Assembly: GCF_001571365.1 (NCBI RefSeq)
Contig: NZ_BCTQ01000034.1
Location: forward strand, 1-64,000
Origin: Achromobacter denitrificans NBRC 15125
Lineage (GTDB): Bacteria; Pseudomonadota; Gammaproteobacteria; Burkholderiales; Burkholderiaceae_B
Direction of reading: 5' to 3'
DNA: 64,000 nt
Numbering within the stretch: position 1 is the first letter of the stretch; each line of letters begins with the position of its first letter. A program made the position numbers and the translations under genes. A model generated the notes under the pieces. It was not told where the DNA came from, ran no database searches, and saw nothing but the letters and a program-made list of their open reading frames with translations. Shown piece by piece: positions 59,411 to 64,000 of the stretch.

Positions 59411-60663
59411 CAGGCGCCGCGCTGGATACGGGCATCGCGGCGGTGCGCATCGACGGCGCCCGGCTGCTGCGGCGCATCGCCGACCTGGCGCAGGTGGGCG
59501 CCATCGAGGGCGGCGGGGTGTGCCGCCTGGCGCTGACCGACGCCGATCGCCAGGGACGGGACCTGGTCGTGCAGTGGATGCGCGACCTGGGCCTGGCCGT
59601 GACGATAGACGGGATTGGCAACGTGGTGGGCCTGCGCGCCGGCCGCGAGGACGGCCCGCCTGTGATGACGGGCTCGCACATCGATACGGTGCGCACCGGC
59701 GGCCGCTATGACGGCAACCTGGGCGTGCTGGCCGGGCTGGAGGTGATCGCGGCCTTGAACGACGCCGGCGTGGTGACGCGGAGGCCGGTGGCGGTGGCGT
59801 TTTTCACGAACGAGGAGGGCGCGCGTTTCGCGCCCGACATGATGGGCAGCCTGGTGTTCCAGGGCGATATGCCGCTGGCGCAGGCGCTGGCCACGGTGGG
59901 CATCGACGGCACTTCAGTGGGCGAAAACCTGGACCGCATCGGCTATGCCGGAACGGCGCCCACCGGCAACAACCGCGTGCATGCCTTCGTGGAATTGCAC
60001 GTGGAGCAAGGGCCGGTGCTGGAGCATGAAGGCGACACCATCGGCGCCGTGACGGGCGTGCAGGGCATCCATTGGATCGAGTTCACGGCGCGGGGCGTTT
60101 CCAACCATGCCGGGACCACGCCGATGGCGCTGCGCCGGGACGCCGGCATCGTCGCCGCCCGCATTGCCTGCTACGCCCGAGACCTGACGCGGGAAATGGG
60201 CGGCGGGCAACTGGCGACGGTGGGGCAGGTCAACTTGTTTCCCAACTTGATCAACGTCATTCCCAACCGCGCGACGTTCACGCTGGACCTGCGCAATACG
60301 GATGGCGAGGCGCTGCGGCGGGCGATTGCGCGCTGCATGGCGTTCGCGGCGCAGGCCGCGGCGGACGAGGGCGTGGAACTGGACCACCGGGTGCTGGCCG
60401 ACTTTGCGCCGGTGGCGTTCGACGAGGCCATCGTGGGCCGGGTCGAGGCGATCGCCCGGCAGCGCGGCCATCGCGTCCGGCGCCTTCCCAGCGGCGCGGG
60501 CCACGACGCCCAGATGTTGGCGCGCATGTGCCCGACCGGCATGGTGTTCGTGCCCAGCGTGGGCGGCCTGTCGCACAACGTCGCGGAATTCACGCATGAC
60601 CACGATATCGAGGCGGGCGCCGGCGTATTGCTGGAACTGATGCTCGAACTCGCAGAACAATGA
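59407..60663 (+). CDS. Zn-dependent hydantoinase/carbamoylase family amidase (N-carbamoyl-L-amino acid hydrolase-like)
   Basis: A 418-residue M20-fold amidase that removes a carbamoyl group from an N-carbamoyl amino acid. Metal and substrate residues are visible: His91 in GSHIDTV, Asp102 in YDGNLGV, Glu136/137 in NEEGARF, His198 in FVELHVEQGP, and the late His in GAGHDAQ. These match the L-carbamoylase/beta-ureidopropionase/AllC group. It is coupled to the ammonia-lyase gene and followed after 18 bases by a D-type carbamoylase. Confidence 0.92.
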   Translation: MTGAALDTGIAAVRIDGARLLRRIADLAQVGAIEGGGVCRLALTDADRQGRDLVVQWMRDLGLAVTIDGIGNVVGLRAGREDGPPVMTGSHIDTVRTGGRYDGNLGVLAGLEVIAALNDAGVVTRRPVAVAFFTNEEGARFAPDMMGSLVFQGDMPLAQALATVGIDGTSVGENLDRIGYAGTAPTGNNRVHAFVELHVEQGPVLEHEGDTIGAVTGVQGIHWIEFTARGVSNHAGTTPMALRRDAGIVAARIACYARDLTREMGGGQLATVGQVNLFPNLINVIPNRATFTLDLRNTDGEALRRAIARCMAFAAQAAADEGVELDHRVLADFAPVAFDEAIVGRVEAIARQRGHRVRRLPSGAGHDAQMLARMCPTGMVFVPSVGGLSHNVAEFTHDHDIEAGAGVLLELMLELAEQ

Positions 60664-60681
60664 ACCCGTAGGAGAGTCAAC

Positions 60682-61635
60682 ATGTCACGCATCATCAATG
60701 TCGCGGCCGCGCAGCTTGGCCCGATCCAGCGCAGCGACACGCGCCGCGACGTCGTCGAGCGCCTGCTCGCGCACCTGCGCCAGGCGCACGCCATGGGCTG
60801 CCAGCTGGTGGTATTCCCGGAACTGGCGCTGACTACATTCTTTCCTCGCTGGTACATGGAGGATCCGGCCGAGATCGATGCCTTCTACGAAAGCGAGATG
60901 CCGGGCCCGCAGACCCGGGTGCTGTTCGAGACGGCGCGCAAGCTGGGCATCGGCTTTTACCTGGGCTATGCGGAACTGGCGGTGGAGCGCGGCGTGAAGC
61001 GGCGCTTCAATACCTCGATCCTGGTGGGCCAGGACGGCGAGATCATCGGGAAGTACCGCAAGGTGCATTTGCCCGGCCACGCGGGGCACGAGCCGTGGCG
61101 CGCGTTCCAGCATCTGGAGAAATACTATTTCGAGCCCGGCGAGTCGTTCGACGTCTGGCGCGGCTTCGGCGGCGTCATGGGCATGGCGCTGTGCAATGAC
61201 CGCCGCTGGTCGGAGACCTATCGCGTCATGGGACTGCAAGGCGCGGAAATGATAATGCTGGGCTACAACACGCCGGTGCACAATCCGCCCGCGCCGGAGC
61301 ACGACGACCTGTCCATGTTCCACAACCACCTGGTCATGCAGGCGGGCGCCTATCAGAACGGCACCTGGGTGGTGGGCGTGGCCAAGGCTGGAAAGGAGGA
61401 GGGCTGCGAGATGATCGGCGGCAGCTGCATCATCGCGCCCTCGGGCGAGATCGTGGCGGCCTGCTCGACCAAGGGCGACGAGCTGGCGATCGCCCGCTGC
61501 GACCTGGACCTGTGCCTTTCCTATAAGAACACCACCTTCAACTTCGACCGGCACCGGCGCCCCGAGGCGTACGGCCTGATCACGGAACGCAGAGGTGCGA
61601 TAGAACCCGCGCTGGCGGCGGCGATGACCGCCTAG
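60682..61635 (+). CDS. N-carbamoyl-D-amino acid hydrolase (nitrilase superfamily)
   Basis: A 317-residue hydrolase that closely follows the known D-carbamoylase: Glu47 (VFPELALTTFFPRW), Lys127 (YRKVHLPGHAGHEPW) and Cys171 (GMALCNDRRWSETYRVMGLQ). It converts N-carbamoyl-D-amino acids to D-amino acid, carbon dioxide and ammonia. The ribosome site GTAGGAGA (about 60669-60676) precedes the ATG. Together with the L-type enzyme before it, both stereochemical forms could be processed. Confidence 0.94.
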   Translation: MSRIINVAAAQLGPIQRSDTRRDVVERLLAHLRQAHAMGCQLVVFPELALTTFFPRWYMEDPAEIDAFYESEMPGPQTRVLFETARKLGIGFYLGYAELAVERGVKRRFNTSILVGQDGEIIGKYRKVHLPGHAGHEPWRAFQHLEKYYFEPGESFDVWRGFGGVMGMALCNDRRWSETYRVMGLQGAEMIMLGYNTPVHNPPAPEHDDLSMFHNHLVMQAGAYQNGTWVVGVAKAGKEEGCEMIGGSCIIAPSGEIVAACSTKGDELAIARCDLDLCLSYKNTTFNFDRHRRPEAYGLITERRGAIEPALAAAMTA

Positions 61636-61652
61636 CCTGCCGCGCGGCCAGC

Positions 61653-61676
61653 GCGGACGGCCTCCGGGCCGTCCGC
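61653..61676 (+). terminator. Hairpin after the D-carbamoylase gene
   Basis: GCGGACGGCC (61653-61662) pairs perfectly with GGCCGTCCGC (61667-61676) around a TCCG loop. There is no T-tract directly after it. It probably separates or modulates expression of the MFS gene that follows. Confidence 0.55.
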
Positions 61677-61779
61677 AAAGCCGGCCCGCCCGTTCCCTTC
61701 CCATACAAAAAACATGCGAGCGCCCAGAGCGCTTGCAGGGGAGCGCGCGGCCTAGAAAAACAGACCCCAAGGTGAAAAT

Positions 61780-63111
61780 ATGGACCAGTCAGTCGAGAGC
61801 ATTGCGGCTTCCCCGGTTGCCGCGGACAAGGACCCCCTGGCGGCGCGGGACAATGCGCTGTATCGGAAGGTGGCGTGGCGCCTGTTGCCATTCCTCATGG
61901 TGTGCTACATCGCGGCGTTCCTGGATCGCGTGAACGTCGGTTTCGCCAAACTGCAGATGCTGGACGATCTGAAGTTCAGCGAGACGGTCTACGGCCTGGG
62001 CGCGGGCATTTTCTTCATCGGCTACTTTCTGTTCGAGGTGCCGAGCAACGTGCTGATGCACCGCATCGGCGCGAAGAAAACGCTGGCGCGCATCATGATC
62101 CTGTGGGGGCTCATTTCGGCCGCCATGGCGCTGACGCAGACGCCGACGCAGTTCTACATCCTGCGCTTCCTGCTGGGGGCGGCCGAGGCGGGCTTCTATC
62201 CGGGCATCATCCTGTATCTGACTTACTGGTTCCCGTCGAACCGGCGCGGCCAGATCGTGGCCGTGTTCATGACGGCGGTGCCGTTCGCCGGCATCCTGGG
62301 CGGGCCGTTGTCGGGCTGGGTGATGGAGGCGTTCCACGACACGCACGGGCTGGCCGGCTGGCAATGGATGTTCATCATCGAGGCCATTCCGTCCGTGCTG
62401 CTGGGCCTGGCGGTGTTCTGGTACCTGGACGACCGCATCGACGACGCGCGCTGGCTGTCGCCGGCGGACAAGGCGCGGCTGAGCCACAACCTGCGCAGCG
62501 AAAGCACCGCCAAGACCGAGCACGTGTCGATGCTGCGGCTCCTGAAGGACCGGCGGGTCGTCCATATGGCGCTGATCTGCTATTGCACGGTGTCCAGCCT
62601 GTCCGGCCTGGCGTTCTGGGTGCCCTCGGTGATCCGTTCCACCGGCGTCGTGTCGCTGTTGGACATCGGCCTGCTGACCGCGGTGCCGAACGTGTGCGCG
62701 GTGATTTCCATGGTGCTGGTGTGCCGCCATTCCGACGCCACGCGTGAGCGCCGCTGGCACATGATCGTGCCGTTCCTGGTAGGCGGCGCGGGCCTGACGC
62801 TGAGCACGCTGTTCAGCCACAACCCGATGCTGGCGGTGGCCATGCTGTCGGTGGCGGCCGCGGGTTGCATGGTGTGCTCGCCCCTGTTCTGGAGCCTGCC
62901 GACCGCCTTCCTGGAAGGCAAGAGCGCGGCGGCGGGCATCGCCGGCATCAATTCGTTCGCCGGCCTGGCGGCCTTCGTCAGCCCCTATGCCATCGGGTGG
63001 ATCAAGGACCTGACCGGCTCGACCGACTGGGGCATGTACTTCCTGGCCAGTTTCACGGTGATCGGCGCGGTGCTGGTGTATCGCGTGCCGAAGGACCTGG
63101 TGAACCGGTAG
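61780..63111 (+). CDS. MFS transporter, anion:cation symporter (ACS) family
   Basis: A 443-residue inner-membrane symporter with 12 predicted helices. The ACS signature is present: LDRVNVGFAKLQMLDDLKFS in the first helix region, FFIGYFLFEVPSNVLMHRIG and RFLLGAAEAGFYPGIILYLT. Members carry organic anions such as phthalate, tartrate or ureido acids. Its position within the operon suggests it imports the N-carbamoyl or related substrate. An AAGGTG site is at about 61769-61774. Confidence 0.93.
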   Translation: MDQSVESIAASPVAADKDPLAARDNALYRKVAWRLLPFLMVCYIAAFLDRVNVGFAKLQMLDDLKFSETVYGLGAGIFFIGYFLFEVPSNVLMHRIGAKKTLARIMILWGLISAAMALTQTPTQFYILRFLLGAAEAGFYPGIILYLTYWFPSNRRGQIVAVFMTAVPFAGILGGPLSGWVMEAFHDTHGLAGWQWMFIIEAIPSVLLGLAVFWYLDDRIDDARWLSPADKARLSHNLRSESTAKTEHVSMLRLLKDRRVVHMALICYCTVSSLSGLAFWVPSVIRSTGVVSLLDIGLLTAVPNVCAVISMVLVCRHSDATRERRWHMIVPFLVGGAGLTLSTLFSHNPMLAVAMLSVAAAGCMVCSPLFWSLPTAFLEGKSAAAGIAGINSFAGLAAFVSPYAIGWIKDLTGSTDWGMYFLASFTVIGAVLVYRVPKDLVNR

Positions 63112-63128
63112 GCGCGGCGTTTCCCTAT

Positions 63129-63151
63129 CGGCGGGCGCGCGTCGCCCGCCG
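63129..63151 (+). repeat. Hairpin between MFS and M20 genes
   Basis: CGGCGGGCG (63129-63137) pairs with CGCCCGCCG (63143-63151) around CGCGT, just after the MFS stop and before the next ribosome site. Confidence 0.5.
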
Positions 63152-63170
63152 GCTTTCAAGAGGAATGATG

Positions 63171-64000
63171 ATGAGTCTGGACGTAGTGGCGTTGACGCAG
63201 GCGATGGTGCGCATCCCCAGCCTGTCGGGCAAGGAAGGCGGGATGGCGGCCCTGATGGCCGAGACCATGCGCGAGGCGGGCTTCACCTCGGTCACGACCG
63301 ACGGCAACGGTTCGGTGCTGGGCCTGATCGGGCCGCAGGACGCGGACGTGGCTTTGCTGTTCGACGGGCATATGGACGTCGTGCCGGTGACGGGAGACTG
63401 GCGCTTCGATCCCTTCGGCGGCGAGATCCGCGACGGCCGGCTATACGGGCGCGGCAGCACCGACATGAAAGGCGGCATCGCGGCGGCGATCTGCGGCGTC
63501 GCGGCGGCGGCGCGGGCCGGGTTGAAGCGCCGGGTGGCCGTGTCGGCCAGCGTGCTGGAGGAGGTCATCGAAGGGCATGCGCTGGCGTCGGTGCTCGATG
63601 CCTGCCCGCCGCGGGCGGTGGTGATCTGCGAACCCTCGAAGCTCCAGATCAAGGCGGGGCAGAAGGGGCGGGTGGAACTGCTGCTGACTTTCCACGGCAA
63701 GCCGGCGCATGCCGCCACGCCGCACATCGGCGTCAATCCGCTGCACGCGGCGGCGCGGGCGCTGACCGCGCTGGAAAGCCTGGCGCTGCCCAGTGACGAG
63801 GTGCTGGGGCAGGCGCTCCTGGTGCCGACGGACATCGTGTCCCATCCCTATCCGTCGATCTCCATGATTCCGCTCACGACCACGATACGGTTCGACCGGC
63901 GCACGGTGTCGGGCGAAAGCCTGGACGACGTGCTGACGCAGATCCGGGCGCACCTGGCCGGCCATGGCCTGTCCGGTTTCACGCTGGAAGTCAGCCAGGA
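63171..64000 (+). CDS. M20 family hydrolase, YgeY-like (partial, cut by window end)
   Basis: The first 276 residues of an M20 metallohydrolase; the gene runs off the window. Metal ligands are seen in FDGHMDVVP near residue 67, GRGSTDMKGG near 97, the EE pair in VLEEVIEGH near 130, and CEPSKLQIKAGQKGR near 150. The style resembles E. coli YgeY, which lies next to the diaminopropionate ammonia-lyase YgeX. ATGs at 63165, 63168 and 63171 are all in frame after AGAGGA; the last has the best spacing. Confidence 0.85.
   Translation, partial: MSLDVVALTQAMVRIPSLSGKEGGMAALMAETMREAGFTSVTTDGNGSVLGLIGPQDADVALLFDGHMDVVPVTGDWRFDPFGGEIRDGRLYGRGSTDMKGGIAAAICGVAAAARAGLKRRVAVSASVLEEVIEGHALASVLDACPPRAVVICEPSKLQIKAGQKGRVELLLTFHGKPAHAATPHIGVNPLHAAARALTALESLALPSDEVLGQALLVPTDIVSHPYPSISMIPLTTTIRFDRRTVSGESLDDVLTQIRAHLAGHGLSGFTLEVSQ

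Overview
This is chromosomal DNA from a high-GC betaproteobacterium. The style fits the Alcaligenaceae (Bordetella/Achromobacter group): strong GC bias at third codon positions, a Bug-type tripartite-tricarboxylate binding protein, many substrate-specific ABC and MFS uptake operons, and several FecI/FecR/TonB-receptor cassettes. The genus is inferred from gene content only. There are no rRNA, tRNA or CRISPR loci, no complete insertion sequence and no phage genes.

Layout. (1) 0.25-8.65 kb is catabolic and regulatory: an aldo/keto reductase, a GMC oxidoreductase plus MHS-type transporter pair divergent from an IclR regulator, and a GntR regulator divergent from a Bug binding protein plus M20 amidohydrolase. 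(2) 8.7-12.9 kb is iron cassette A (TonB receptor, FecR, ECF sigma, minus strand). (3) 13.0-15.4 kb holds a DHA2 drug exporter, a PhnB/VOC protein and a GFA-family protein. (4) 15.4-22.9 kb is an amide/nitrile uptake operon. It carries a nitrilase, a complete branched-chain-type ABC transporter whose second permease is fused to an ATPase, an AmiC-like sensor and an AmiR-like ANTAR antiterminator. The leader before the nitrilase contains a strong intrinsic terminator behind several hairpins, as expected of an AmiR-controlled operon. (5) 23.0-24.9 kb holds an AhpD-like protein, a Lon-N-domain protein and an orphan ParB-domain protein. (6) 25.1-30.5 kb is iron cassette B (PepSY membrane protein, TonB receptor, FecR, sigma), followed by creA. 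(7) 31.3-36.6 kb is a siderophore-uptake locus of another type: RhtX/FptX-like permease, O-methyltransferase, TonB receptor without a signalling domain, and AraC regulator. (8) 37.0-41.3 kb is iron cassette C. (9) 41.6-45.5 kb is a LysR/FAD-monooxygenase pair and an epoxide-hydrolase-like/Rrf2 pair. (10) 45.9-50.0 kb is iron cassette D, flanked by two copies of a palindromic repeat, with a truncated esterase remnant beside one copy. (11) 50.6-56.7 kb is an RraA-like aldolase, an aminotransferase, a polar amino-acid ABC transporter and a LysR regulator. (12) 56.7-64 kb is a small I78-type lipoprotein, then an RpiR regulator followed by diaminopropionate ammonia-lyase, an N-carbamoyl-L-type amidase, an N-carbamoyl-D-amino-acid hydrolase, an MFS transporter and a YgeY-like M20 hydrolase cut by the window edge.

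How it works together. The window is mostly scavenging capacity. Five TonB receptors, four with their own sigma/anti-sigma pair, suggest use of several xenosiderophores. The remaining operons each pair an importer with a few nitrogen- or carbon-releasing enzymes and a dedicated regulator. The most interesting regulatory unit is the AmiC/AmiR antitermination operon. The most interesting mobile signal is the family of palindromes around cassettes C and D.
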